From an uncultured Lachnospiraceae bacterium (GTDB lineage Bacteria > Bacillota > Clostridia > Lachnospirales > Lachnospiraceae), in NCBI GenBank assembly GCA_947588995.1, contig CANPZI010000003.1, positions 62,001-126,000 of the forward strand: a stretch of DNA of 64,000 nucleotides, written 5' to 3'. The position numbers and the translations under genes were made by a program. Numbering within the stretch: the first letter of the stretch is position 1; every line of letters begins with the position of its first letter. The notes beneath the pieces are model-generated. The model saw only the letters and a list, made by a program, of their open reading frames with translations, was not told the DNA's origin and did no database searches. Positions 50,101-58,889 of this stretch are shown here, in pieces.

Positions 50101-50422
50101 GCCCTTTTCCCGTCCCGGCCACCCTTTTTCTGACCGGCAGATCCAAATCCTGTAATTTGCGTCCCAGCTCGTCATCCTTAGCCACAAGCAGCAGATCCCG
50201 GTCCATATAGTTCAGCGCATGCAGCACTGCGGCATAACATCCCATGGCGACAGACGGCGCTCCCTTTTCAATGGCAACCAGTGTCGCCCTGCTGATTCCC
50301 GCTCTTTCAGCCACAAGCTCCGAAGAAATTTTTCTCCGAAGTCTGGCGTATTTGATCTGCATTCCCATCTGTTCCAGTATTTCCAATGTCTCCGGCAATA
50401 ACACAACTGATTTTTTAGGCAT
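50090..50422 (-). CDS. hipB: HipB-like helix-turn-helix antitoxin
   Basis: A 110-residue XRE-type regulator: IKYARLRRKISSELVAERAG and ISRATLVAIEKG form the helix-turn-helix (about 25-60). It should neutralise the HipA-like kinase and repress the operon through the palindrome just upstream. Stop overlaps the hipA start, so translation is coupled. Basic tail (PVRKRVAGTGKGHGN). Confidence 0.85.
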   Translation of the reverse strand: MPKKSVVLLPETLEILEQMGMQIKYARLRRKISSELVAERAGISRATLVAIEKGAPSVAMGCYAAVLHALNYMDRDLLLVAKDDELGRKLQDLDLPVRKRVAGTGKGHGN

Positions 50423-50434
50423 CCTATGCTCTCC

Positions 50435-50475
50435 TTTATGTCTATTATATTAGACATAAAAGCTTATTTTGTCAA
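50435..50475 (-). promoter_or_regulatory. hipBA promoter with overlapping palindromic operator
   Basis: Perfect 10-base inverted repeat TTTATGTCTA / TAGACATAAA (50435-50444 and 50451-50460) around TTATAT. On the minus strand TTGACA (50475-50470), 17 bases, TAATAT within the palindrome. Binding there would block RNA polymerase: typical autorepression site. Confidence 0.8.
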
Positions 50476-50498
50476 TTTTTATTTACATTGATTACTCC

Positions 50499-51608
50499 TC
50501 AATCTATTCGCAATCCCACCGCTTTTACCATGCGATCTGTAATTCTCTTATTTTTATCCAGTTCTCCCCACAAATATAAATACAGCCTGCTTAATAAACA
50601 GGAAAGCATGAACACTACAATAACAAACACTAATATCCATACAGCCCCGTCTAATTTCGCTGGATAGCTTCCTCCTTTTATCCGGCGAAATAATTTGAGA
50701 ATAAAATCCCATACGCCTCCATGTATAAGATATATGTAAAATGTTAAGCCGGACAATTTGGTAAATTCTTTTTTTAGATCCAGGAGCGTAAATCCATAGA
50801 AAATCAACACCGAAGCAAGCACGATTAACGGGCAGTATGGCTCTACATATTGCAAGCCTGAAATACCCGCTTTCATCTGCTGATATTCTAATCCCGCCGC
50901 GCATAATTCAAAGGATACTCCAAAAAGTATCATAAGTATTGCCTTTAAATTATTTTTATGTCCACTCATTTTGCGAATGCTATATCCTGCCATAAAATAT
51001 CCCAGATATTCAAATGCCTGCCCCATGTCCCAATGTATTTTTCTTGTTCCCGTCCAGTTGCTGACGCATGCCCAACACAAACAAACAAATGCTATTTTAT
51101 GAAAACTTTTTTCTGAAACACTATTCTTAAAGCGAAGCACAACAGGTGCCAATGCATACACCCCAACCAGCATATACAAATACCACAAGTGATACATCGG
51201 CGCACCTTCCATCATTTTTTTCAAGAGGTTCAACAAGGCGCGAAGTCCCCCCCCCATGTCTACTCCAACAAAACATCCTGGAATGGCATAAAAAAAATAC
51301 ACCGCGCTGAAGATAATTGTCGGTATGCCGATTTTCGCAAAGGATTTTGCATAAAATCTTTTATATTCTATATTTTTTTCATCTTCCAGGATAAATGCAC
51401 CCGATAACATTACAAAGCATGGCACAGCAAATCTCGGCAGTGAATTATACAGGCAAATCCAATAGGTTGATCGGGCATCTGTTACTGATAAACCTCTTTC
51501 CGAAATACCGGCAATTGCATTCCCAAACCATATTGCGCTGACGTGTATCATGACGACGGCAATTGTACTGATAATTCTAAGTAAATCATAATTTCTTTCT
51601 CTTTTCAC
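50499..51608 (-). CDS. Acyltransferase-3 family membrane protein
   Basis: A 369-residue integral membrane protein (about ten helices) of the OafA/WecH type. N-terminal catalytic-like signature NYDLLRIISTIAVVMIHVS carries the key histidine (about residue 22). Members O-acetylate or O-succinylate surface glycans. The start is GTG at 51608 behind GAGGAAG, 35 bases after the upstream kinase. Base composition is far more AT-rich than the neighbours. A G9 run (51247-51255) encodes Met-Gly-Gly-Gly at about residues 118-121, so slippage would truncate it. Confidence 0.85.
   Translation of the reverse strand: MKRERNYDLLRIISTIAVVMIHVSAIWFGNAIAGISERGLSVTDARSTYWICLYNSLPRFAVPCFVMLSGAFILEDEKNIEYKRFYAKSFAKIGIPTIIFSAVYFFYAIPGCFVGVDMGGGLRALLNLLKKMMEGAPMYHLWYLYMLVGVYALAPVVLRFKNSVSEKSFHKIAFVCLCWACVSNWTGTRKIHWDMGQAFEYLGYFMAGYSIRKMSGHKNNLKAILMILFGVSFELCAAGLEYQQMKAGISGLQYVEPYCPLIVLASVLIFYGFTLLDLKKEFTKLSGLTFYIYLIHGGVWDFILKLFRRIKGGSYPAKLDGAVWILVFVIVVFMLSCLLSRLYLYLWGELDKNKRITDRMVKAVGLRID
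51247..51255 (-). repeat. G9 tract inside the acyltransferase gene
   Basis: Nine C on the plus strand; on the coding strand ATG-GGG-GGG-GGA. A run of A/T also lies close by (51290-51297). Confidence 0.9.
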
Positions 51609-51643
51609 AGTGCTTCCTCGAATAAGTATGCTTTTTCAAATTC

Positions 51644-54406
51644 TTAAAAATTCTTCTCCATCATCTCACTTACGATCGCTTTCACCTGATGGAAGTCGAA
51701 CATGTCGTACGCCTCCTTTAACTTCTTCATGGACGCATTCATCTCCGCCCCGAAATTGCGGGCCGCCAGTTCGGGTACAAGCTCGTCCGTCACTTTCATG
51801 TTCATCTTATCCAGCTCGGTCTTCAGATGCTGAAGCGTCTCCGCAGTCAGCGTCTCGACTTCCTTGTCGGCGAGGTCGTCCTCCGCCTCCGCCTCGCTGA
51901 ACTTGCCGATGCCGGTCAGATAGTTCTTAACCTCCCCCAGAATCTCCCGGAATTTGTCCAGATAGCCGTTAAACTTCTTACGGATGGCCTCTACATCGCC
52001 CGCCTTGCCGTCGAATTCCAGCTCCTTGAACAGGGCGGAAACTTCCATCGCGCCGATGCTCGCGCTGGAACTCTTGATGCCGTGGACGTCGGTGGTGAAG
52101 AGCTGTATATTCCCGGCCTCCAGCAGATCAGGCAGCAGGTCGAGATATTTCATGCCCTCCGTATAATAGGTATTCAGGATCGCGGCATAGGCATCCTGAT
52201 TGAAACCGATATTCAACAGTCCCTTGTCGGTATTCAGGCCGCCCGGCGGAAGCTGCGCCCCCGCGCCGGACTGTCCGCCGTCTTTTGCCGTCTCCTCCGC
52301 CTTGGCCTCGACATGCTCGATCAGTTCCTCCGGCAGGAATTCGAGCAGGCATTTCTCCAGATAGCGCCGCTTGATCGGCTTCGCCAGATACTCCTGAAAG
52401 CCGAGCGAGAGTATCTCCTCCCGCACGGTCGCGCCGTTCTGCGCCGTCAGCGCCACAAAAGGCAGCTTCTTGTAATAAGTCTCCTCTCTGGCGCGGATCG
52501 CACGCAGCACCGCGTCCCCGTCCATATCCGGCATGACCATATCCATCAGCACCAGATCGTACTCTTCGCTCTCTATCTTTTTGATACCGTCCTCCCCGCA
52601 GGTCGCGACGGCGATGTCGATGCCGTATTTGCCAAAGATCCCTGCCGCCACTTTCAGATTCACCGCGTTGTCGTCCACCACGAGAACACGCGCTTTCCTG
52701 GCGGTAAAGCTCTCCTCTGCCCTCTGTTTGTAATCCTCTTTCTTCCACTGACGGTTCAGCACCTCCGCCACCGTGAGACACGACAGCGGCCGATGAATCG
52801 GCCGGCATTTCCCGAAGCTGCCGTAGACCGCATCAAAGTCCGAGAGAACATAAGTGTATTCTTCGCACTGGTACAGCGAAATAATATTGGACAGGTTCTC
52901 ATAAAATGCGTCTGTCAGGAAAATAAAATCAAACTGTTTGTCCTGAATCGCCCGGTCAAAACCATAGTATGTGGAACAGTATTTCGGGCGCACGTCGAAT
53001 ACATCCATGACATCCTGCCATTTCGACACGCTGAAATCATCCTCCGCATAGATGAGCACGCTCGGAACTTTCTCCTCCTCCAGGCGCATCATCGGCGTGC
53101 CGTCCACGATCTTCTGGCGGAACGTAAACTGCGTGGAGAGGCCCACGTTCTCGATACTCTCCACCCGGATGTCTCCCTGCATCATGGCAAGCAGTTCCTT
53201 GCAGATCGTAAATTTCAGCCCGACGCCTTTCAGATTGCTGGACTGTCTGGAGTCATAGGTGTCGTACATGCCAAAGAGCGACTGTATATCGATCTGGGAC
53301 AAACCCCGCCCCGTGTCTGCCACCGTACAGTAAAACAGCGCTTCCCCGCTCTCCTCATCCCTGTCGCATCTCACCTCCAGAATCACTCTGCCGCGCGTCG
53401 TAAAATCGATGGAGATGAAGAGCAGATACAGAAAAATCTGCCTGATCGTCACACTGTCCCCGTACAGCCGGGACGGTATGCTGCCGTCGAATCTGACATC
53501 CAGATATAATTTCTTCTTCTGCGCCTCCTCCGAAATGCTTCTCAATATCCCCTGCAGAAGCTCACCGGAACTGTATTCCTCCTCAATCAGGTGCGTATCT
53601 CCCGCGTCTAGTTTCGCGTATGTGAGTACATCGTCTATGATCGTCAAAAGATCGTAGGCCGCGCGTCTGACCGTACCGATCTCTCCCTTGGCCTCACCCT
53701 CCTGATCGCCCTTTAACATGATTTCCGACAGGCTGATGATGGCGTTCATCGGCGTCCTGATCTCGTAGGAAATGTTTTCCAGAAACTGCCGCTTTGCAGC
53801 GCTCACGTTCTCTATCTTGCGGCTGCTCCCGGCAATCTTCCTCTGCTGCTGGTAATAGAATTGTTTCTGTGAAAAAATCAGGGCGATCAGCAAAAGCGTC
53901 GTGCCGACAAATGAGATCGTCAGATCCGAGAAATGGAATACTTTCTCCGCCCGAAACTGTGAGCCGTCCAGCGGATAAAAAATACTGCTGTACAGACAGA
54001 ACTGTTCAAAGATAAACAGTACCAGAGAGACGCCAAACAGCAGGCCGTCGAGCACCGAATACAGGATCAGCATGCTTAGGACAAACCACATAAAAGCTAC
54101 CCCGTACATGACATATCCGGGCCGCAGGACCACCGGAATGGCAATGCCGTTCAGCACAAGCAGCGCCAAGACCGCCGTCAGCCTGACCCGTCCCGTGTAC
54201 AGTTCCAGGGCGAGGAGCAGAATACCGCTCAGCGCGACGACCGCTATGGCAGCAGTGCTCCCGCTCACACCGTCTTTCCAGATGGTGATCGGCAGCATCA
54301 CAATATTTTCAATGATAATCGCGATCAGCAGAACGATGAGATTGAACTCTCCCAGTTCCATGCTGTGCTGTCTTTTCCCAACCAAATTGCCCAGTTTATC
54401 TACCAT
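51644..54406 (-). CDS. Hybrid sensor protein lacking the phospho-acceptor histidine, with receiver and Hpt domains
   Basis: A 920-residue membrane protein. Six hydrophobic segments occupy about 20-180. The HisKA-like H-box reads NISYEIRTPMN, with tyrosine at about 214 where histidine is expected. The ATPase part keeps DTGRGLS (G1) and GVGLKFTICKEL (G2), but the N-box asparagine is replaced (LLFISIDF). A pseudo-receiver (about 450-560), an intact receiver (about 575-695: VVDDN, LMDMVMPDMDG, LTA, AKPI) and an Hpt domain (about 730-830: DVHGIKSSSASIGA) follow. It probably acts as a phosphorelay station rather than a self-phosphorylating kinase. It lies 25 bases after the companion hybrid kinase. 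Confidence 0.85.
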   Translation of the reverse strand: MVDKLGNLVGKRQHSMELGEFNLIVLLIAIIIENIVMLPITIWKDGVSGSTAAIAVVALSGILLLALELYTGRVRLTAVLALLVLNGIAIPVVLRPGYVMYGVAFMWFVLSMLILYSVLDGLLFGVSLVLFIFEQFCLYSSIFYPLDGSQFRAEKVFHFSDLTISFVGTTLLLIALIFSQKQFYYQQQRKIAGSSRKIENVSAAKRQFLENISYEIRTPMNAIISLSEIMLKGDQEGEAKGEIGTVRRAAYDLLTIIDDVLTYAKLDAGDTHLIEEEYSSGELLQGILRSISEEAQKKKLYLDVRFDGSIPSRLYGDSVTIRQIFLYLLFISIDFTTRGRVILEVRCDRDEESGEALFYCTVADTGRGLSQIDIQSLFGMYDTYDSRQSSNLKGVGLKFTICKELLAMMQGDIRVESIENVGLSTQFTFRQKIVDGTPMMRLEEEKVPSVLIYAEDDFSVSKWQDVMDVFDVRPKYCSTYYGFDRAIQDKQFDFIFLTDAFYENLSNIISLYQCEEYTYVLSDFDAVYGSFGKCRPIHRPLSCLTVAEVLNRQWKKEDYKQRAEESFTARKARVLVVDDNAVNLKVAAGIFGKYGIDIAVATCGEDGIKKIESEEYDLVLMDMVMPDMDGDAVLRAIRAREETYYKKLPFVALTAQNGATVREEILSLGFQEYLAKPIKRRYLEKCLLEFLPEELIEHVEAKAEETAKDGGQSGAGAQLPPGGLNTDKGLLNIGFNQDAYAAILNTYYTEGMKYLDLLPDLLEAGNIQLFTTDVHGIKSSSASIGAMEVSALFKELEFDGKAGDVEAIRKKFNGYLDKFREILGEVKNYLTGIGKFSEAEAEDDLADKEVETLTAETLQHLKTELDKMNMKVTDELVPELAARNFGAEMNASMKKLKEAYDMFDFHQVKAIVSEMMEKNF

Positions 54407-54431
54407 ACTCTTCCCGCTCCCGCCGTCTGCA

Positions 54432-56543
54432 TCATGCCGTCTGCGCCGTCTGCTCGGACACATAATGAATCAGCTTCTCCGGCAGGCATTTCCGCAGCAC
54501 TTTCTCAAACTTATCGCGTTCGATCGGTTTGGAGATATATTCGTCAAATCCCGCTTCCAGAAACATTTCCCTCGCACCGCTGACCGCGTTGGCCGTCAGC
54601 GCAACCACCGGGACAGTCTGCAGCTTCGGGTCGCCCGTCGCCCGGATATTTTTCAGGGTATCGATACCGTCCATCTCCGGCATCATATAATCCAGCAGGA
54701 TCAGATCCACCGGCGTCTGCTTAAGACGCCGCAGGCACTCCTCTCCGCTGGCCGCCAGAGTGACCTGTGCCTCGTACCGCTGCAGCATACTGGAGGCGAC
54801 CTCCAGATTGACGATATTGTCGTCCACCACCATCACATGCGCATCCGGGCAGATAAAGCGCCCCATGTAATCCCGCTGTCTGATCATACTGTTCTGTCTG
54901 CCGCGCAGCAGCGCGTCCAGATTCAGGCAGTTGACCGGCCTGGCAAAGGTCATCCGCACCAGCGGATCGTCAAATGTGATGATGTCCGACCCGATCAGTA
55001 TGAGCGACTGCGGCGGCAGTATCGCCTCTATTCTGATCTTTAGCGTCTCGTAATGCTCCACCGCGATCATGATATGGGTGTAAGCCGGATTCACGCACTC
55101 CTGCAGGAACAGCTCGTCCGACGTCGCCTGGCAGAAAGCCGCCCTCATATCGTGCAGCGCCTTGGCGAACATACTGCTCTGCATGTGATTGTTCTCGTAG
55201 AAAAGGACGTTGATCTGCTCTACGGCGCCGGGGTCTGTCAAGATACGCTCTGACACGGATCCCTGACACAGCGTAACCGTGTATCTCCTCTCATGCGCCG
55301 TCTCCTCCATGTGGATATCGCCGTCCTGCAGACGGATCAGACGGTACAGAATCGGCATCTCATCGCCCCTGTCCTCTTTTGCTCCATCGGGAACGCCGCT
55401 CTGCGCAAGCCTCTCCTGATAGGAATACTGAAAAGTGCCTGCCGCCATAACCTGTGTGCGCATCCGAATCTGTTTTTCACCGGCCGCCTCCCTGCTGATC
55501 TGCAGCTGTATCTGCCCGCTCTGCATGGATTTGGCGACGCCTGTGATGACATTGACCAGAACCTGGCGCACGAGCGACACATCACCGGTGAGCTGTTCCG
55601 GCAGATCCGGCGCGATATCCGTATAGAATTCGAGATTGTAATCCGCGAACCGGACAGAGAGCAGATTGAGTATCTCGTCAATGATGTCCCCCACATAGTA
55701 GGGCTTGTTCCCCGCGGAGGAATCTATATTGTCAAGTTTGGAGAAATCCATGATCTCATTGGTGATCGACAGAAGCGCCTTGCCGGAGTTGATGATATGG
55801 AAAGCGCTGTCCTTGATGCGATCATCCACATCCTGTTCCAGCAGGATCTCCGACACGCCCAGGATCGCGTTGAGCGGCGTCCTGATCTCGTGGGACATGT
55901 TGACCAAAAACATGTTCTTGGCATAATTGACCTGCTCCGCCTGCCGCTCCGTCTCCACCCGCTTGGCGATCTCCCGCCGCAGTATTCTGGTGCGGTAGGA
56001 CGTCACCACGCCGCTGACGAAGCCCAGGATGATGAGAGCCGCCATGATTCTGGAAAAGAGGATGGTATTGTAGCGGCCGTCCGCGGCCAGAGCGGCCGAC
56101 GGCCTGTTGAGGCGCGTGCGCATCGCATACATGCACGCCAGCGCAACCGCGGAATCAGCCAGAATAAACAGAAGCGACCAGCGCTTCCGGAACAGAACCG
56201 CCACATAGATGATCCCCAGCAGGAAGTAAATCGGAAAATCATACAGCGCATAGGGCACATAGCAGGACATGAGCGGCAGCAGCACAAAGAAGATCAGGCA
56301 GAAATAGGGCGCCGCCACTCTCCCGACATGCTGCAGACGGTATTCGGCATACATCGCCGCAACAGTCAGCACAATGCCGGCAGACAGCATGAGCGGCACA
56401 TAGACATTCAGCCGCAGCATAAGCGTAAAAAGCGTCATAAAAGAACAGACGACAAGACTGAGCACCATCAGTACGCGAAATAACAGGCGATGCTCCGAAA
56501 GTTCCATATCAAGATATTGTTCCATTCGCTGTTTGGCTGTCAT
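54432..56543 (-). CDS. Hybrid histidine kinase with degenerate ATP-binding domain
   Basis: A 703-residue membrane protein with about six helices (20-180), a coiled linker, an intact H-box NMSHEIRTPLN (His about 218), then an ATPase-like region in which the N-box asparagine and the G1/G2 glycine motifs are not recognisable (VLVNVITGVAKSM, then MPILYRLIRLQDGDI). A pseudo-receiver region (about 440-560) precedes an intact receiver (about 575-690: VVDDN, LLDYMMPEMDG, LTA, SKPI). It may be phosphorylated in trans. The start has GAGGGG upstream. It follows the HD-GYP gene by 24 bases. Confidence 0.85.
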   Translation of the reverse strand: MTAKQRMEQYLDMELSEHRLLFRVLMVLSLVVCSFMTLFTLMLRLNVYVPLMLSAGIVLTVAAMYAEYRLQHVGRVAAPYFCLIFFVLLPLMSCYVPYALYDFPIYFLLGIIYVAVLFRKRWSLLFILADSAVALACMYAMRTRLNRPSAALAADGRYNTILFSRIMAALIILGFVSGVVTSYRTRILRREIAKRVETERQAEQVNYAKNMFLVNMSHEIRTPLNAILGVSEILLEQDVDDRIKDSAFHIINSGKALLSITNEIMDFSKLDNIDSSAGNKPYYVGDIIDEILNLLSVRFADYNLEFYTDIAPDLPEQLTGDVSLVRQVLVNVITGVAKSMQSGQIQLQISREAAGEKQIRMRTQVMAAGTFQYSYQERLAQSGVPDGAKEDRGDEMPILYRLIRLQDGDIHMEETAHERRYTVTLCQGSVSERILTDPGAVEQINVLFYENNHMQSSMFAKALHDMRAAFCQATSDELFLQECVNPAYTHIMIAVEHYETLKIRIEAILPPQSLILIGSDIITFDDPLVRMTFARPVNCLNLDALLRGRQNSMIRQRDYMGRFICPDAHVMVVDDNIVNLEVASSMLQRYEAQVTLAASGEECLRRLKQTPVDLILLDYMMPEMDGIDTLKNIRATGDPKLQTVPVVALTANAVSGAREMFLEAGFDEYISKPIERDKFEKVLRKCLPEKLIHYVSEQTAQTA

Positions 56544-56567
56544 CTCCGGTGATCCCCTCTGATTCCG

Positions 56568-57632
56568 TCAGCCCGCAACGTTCCGGATATCGTTCTCCAC
56601 CGACAGGAAGACATCCACAACATTCGGGTCAAAATTGGTGAACTTCATGAATTTGATCTTCATCATCGCTTCCTGGTGGCTGAACTGCCTGCCCTCCAGA
56701 CCGGAGCTGCGCAGATTGTCATAGGTATTGACGACCGCCAGAATCCGCGCTTCCAGCGGAATATTCTCGCCGTCCAGCCTGTCGGGATAGCCCTTGCCGT
56801 CCCACCTCTCATGGTGGCTGCGGCACATATTGTAGGCATAGTGCAGGAAATTGTTCTCACCGGCGCTCAGCTGCGTCACTTTGGAGAGCATATCCGCCCC
56901 CAGCGTCGTGTGCGTTTTCAGCGCCTCGTTCTCAAATTCGCTGGCTCCGCCTTTCCTCGCATCGTTGATGTACTGATCGGCAATGCACAGCTTGCCGATA
57001 TCGTGGATCTTCGAGGCAAAACAGATCGTCGTGGCGTCATCGGCGCTCAGGCTGCCATTGCCGCCCCGCACCATGGCGCTCACCAGAATATCCATATACT
57101 GCTCCACGCGTCTGGCGTGATCGCCGCTGAAACCGTCGCGCTTCGTCATCAGATCGACGAACATCGCCACGATGGAATACTGCAGTTCCAGATTTTTCTT
57201 GTTCTTCTCCTGCACGAGATTATTCAGGGAATGGTTCATCTCCGCCAGTTTTCTGCGCTGCGTCAGAAGCTGGATCTGAATGTCCACACGTTTTTTTAAG
57301 AGGTTGGCCGTATAGGGTTTCCTGATATAGTCCATGGCCCCCAGATTATAGCTCTCCAGCTCCGTGGTGTCGTCGTCCTGTGCCGTCAGAAAGATAATCG
57401 GGATATTCACCAGTTTGGGAATATTCTTCATCTCCGAGATCACCTGAAAGCCGTTGACGTTCGGCATATCCACATCGAGCAGCACCAGATCCGGCAGATC
57501 CGGCATATCGTTCAGGCACTCAAGCGCCGAGATGCCGGAGGAAACCGGAATCACCTCGTACTCCTCCTCCAGCGTCTTCCTCGCCATGATCAGGTTTGCC
57601 ATGTTGTCGTCTACAATCATCACTCGATACAT
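56568..57632 (-). CDS. Response regulator with HD-GYP phosphodiesterase domain
   Basis: A 354-residue protein: receiver (about 1-125; VDDN, LLDVDMPNVNG, LTAQ, RKPY), a coiled linker, and an HD-GYP domain (about 160-354) with GDHARRVEQ, HDIGKL, HTTLGADML and HHERWDGKGYP. All metal and GYP residues are present, so cyclic-di-GMP hydrolysis is expected, gated by phosphorylation. The two hybrid kinases downstream are the probable phosphate source. Start behind GGAGG. Confidence 0.9.
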   Translation of the reverse strand: MYRVMIVDDNMANLIMARKTLEEEYEVIPVSSGISALECLNDMPDLPDLVLLDVDMPNVNGFQVISEMKNIPKLVNIPIIFLTAQDDDTTELESYNLGAMDYIRKPYTANLLKKRVDIQIQLLTQRRKLAEMNHSLNNLVQEKNKKNLELQYSIVAMFVDLMTKRDGFSGDHARRVEQYMDILVSAMVRGGNGSLSADDATTICFASKIHDIGKLCIADQYINDARKGGASEFENEALKTHTTLGADMLSKVTQLSAGENNFLHYAYNMCRSHHERWDGKGYPDRLDGENIPLEARILAVVNTYDNLRSSGLEGRQFSHQEAMMKIKFMKFTNFDPNVVDVFLSVENDIRNVAG

Positions 57633-57682
57633 AATACTTTTTTCCTCCTACCTATCCGCTCTATGCTTATCCGAAACCTGCC

Positions 57683-58879
57683 TCATCGGTTCGTCATCAG
57701 TTTGACCATCGCCTGATTCAGCCCGTCCACCGTCAGCTTATACATGGGAAAAAGCCCTTTGATCGCCGTCTCCGCCTCCCGCCATGGCGCATGCCCGGGC
57801 GCCATCTTCGGATTCAGCCAGACGATCTTCTTGTAGTGGCGCTTCATCAACAACAGCCAGTCCATGCCGGACAGGCCGCCGTTCGGCCCTCTGTAATTTC
57901 CCGTCGTGGAATAGAGCTCTTCCGGCGCCATCGCCGCGTCCCCCACGATGATTACCTTGTAGTCGCTGTCCAGATTGCGGAACATCCACTCCGTCTCGAT
58001 CCAGTCCCCGTTCTCGCACTCCGGCGTATTGTACAGATTGGAATAGATACAGTTGTGGAAAAAATATGTCTTTACATCCTTGTAGTGATTGGATTTGTGC
58101 ACGGAGTGGAACAGCTCGTTGAGGAGCGTCGTGTAGGGGATCATCGTCCCGCCGGAATCCATCAGGAGCAGCAGCTTCACCGCGTTCTTGCGTGGTTTCT
58201 CCATCACGATCTGCAGGCAGCCGCCGTTATTGCAGGTGGCATCTACCGTGCCGTCGATGTCCAGTTCCGTCTTTGGGATATCCAGCCTCGCGGAAAACTG
58301 CCGCAGTTTTCTGAGCGCCACCTGGAACTGTCTGTTGTCCAGCACCTTGTCGTTGCGGAAATCGCGGTACTTTCTCGCGCCTACCACCTGAAAAGCCGAC
58401 TGGTATCCCGTGGTGCCGCCCACCCGGATGCCGCCCATGTTGCCGCCCATATTGCCGAAAGACGTCTTGCCCATCGTGCCGATCCAGTAACTGCCGCCGT
58501 TGTGTTCCTCGTCCTGATCCCGCAGCCTGTCCTTGAACTTATTCTCCACGTCCTCGCTGTCCATGTTGATGACTTCCTGGTTCATCTCATGGCGCATCTC
58601 CTCGAAGACCTCCTGCATCTCCGGCTTATCCAGCCAGCGCATCATATTCTTCGTGATCTCATTCTCCGTCATGACACCGCGGAACACTTCGTCGAACGCC
58701 ATGTCGAACTTATCATATTCCGTCTCGGACTTCACGAGGATCATGCGCGCCACATAGTAAAATTCCGTCAGGCTGCTGTGGCACAGTCCCTGATTCAGCG
58801 CGTCCTGCAGCGTCAGCCACTCGCCAAGCGACACATCGAGTCCTTTTTCCCTTAAGGTGTAGAAGAATTTACTGAACAT
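57683..58879 (-). CDS. CoxE-like von Willebrand A domain protein
   Basis: A 398-residue cytoplasmic protein of the VWA_CoxE group that usually partners MoxR AAA ATPases. The N-terminal helical part (about 1-170) has a glycine-rich stretch (GNMGGNMGGIRVGGTTG, about 145-165). The VWA part has the metal site LLLLMDSGGTM, in which the DxSxS pattern is altered (D-S-G-G-T). It ends 50 bases before the HD-GYP gene and starts within 11 bases of the MoxR stop, so MoxR and this gene are one unit. By analogy with ViaA-RavA it may bring substrates to the ATPase; the client is unknown. Confidence 0.85.
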   Translation of the reverse strand: MFSKFFYTLREKGLDVSLGEWLTLQDALNQGLCHSSLTEFYYVARMILVKSETEYDKFDMAFDEVFRGVMTENEITKNMMRWLDKPEMQEVFEEMRHEMNQEVINMDSEDVENKFKDRLRDQDEEHNGGSYWIGTMGKTSFGNMGGNMGGIRVGGTTGYQSAFQVVGARKYRDFRNDKVLDNRQFQVALRKLRQFSARLDIPKTELDIDGTVDATCNNGGCLQIVMEKPRKNAVKLLLLMDSGGTMIPYTTLLNELFHSVHKSNHYKDVKTYFFHNCIYSNLYNTPECENGDWIETEWMFRNLDSDYKVIIVGDAAMAPEELYSTTGNYRGPNGGLSGMDWLLLMKRHYKKIVWLNPKMAPGHAPWREAETAIKGLFPMYKLTVDGLNQAMVKLMTNR

Positions 58880-58889
58880 ACGCATCCTC

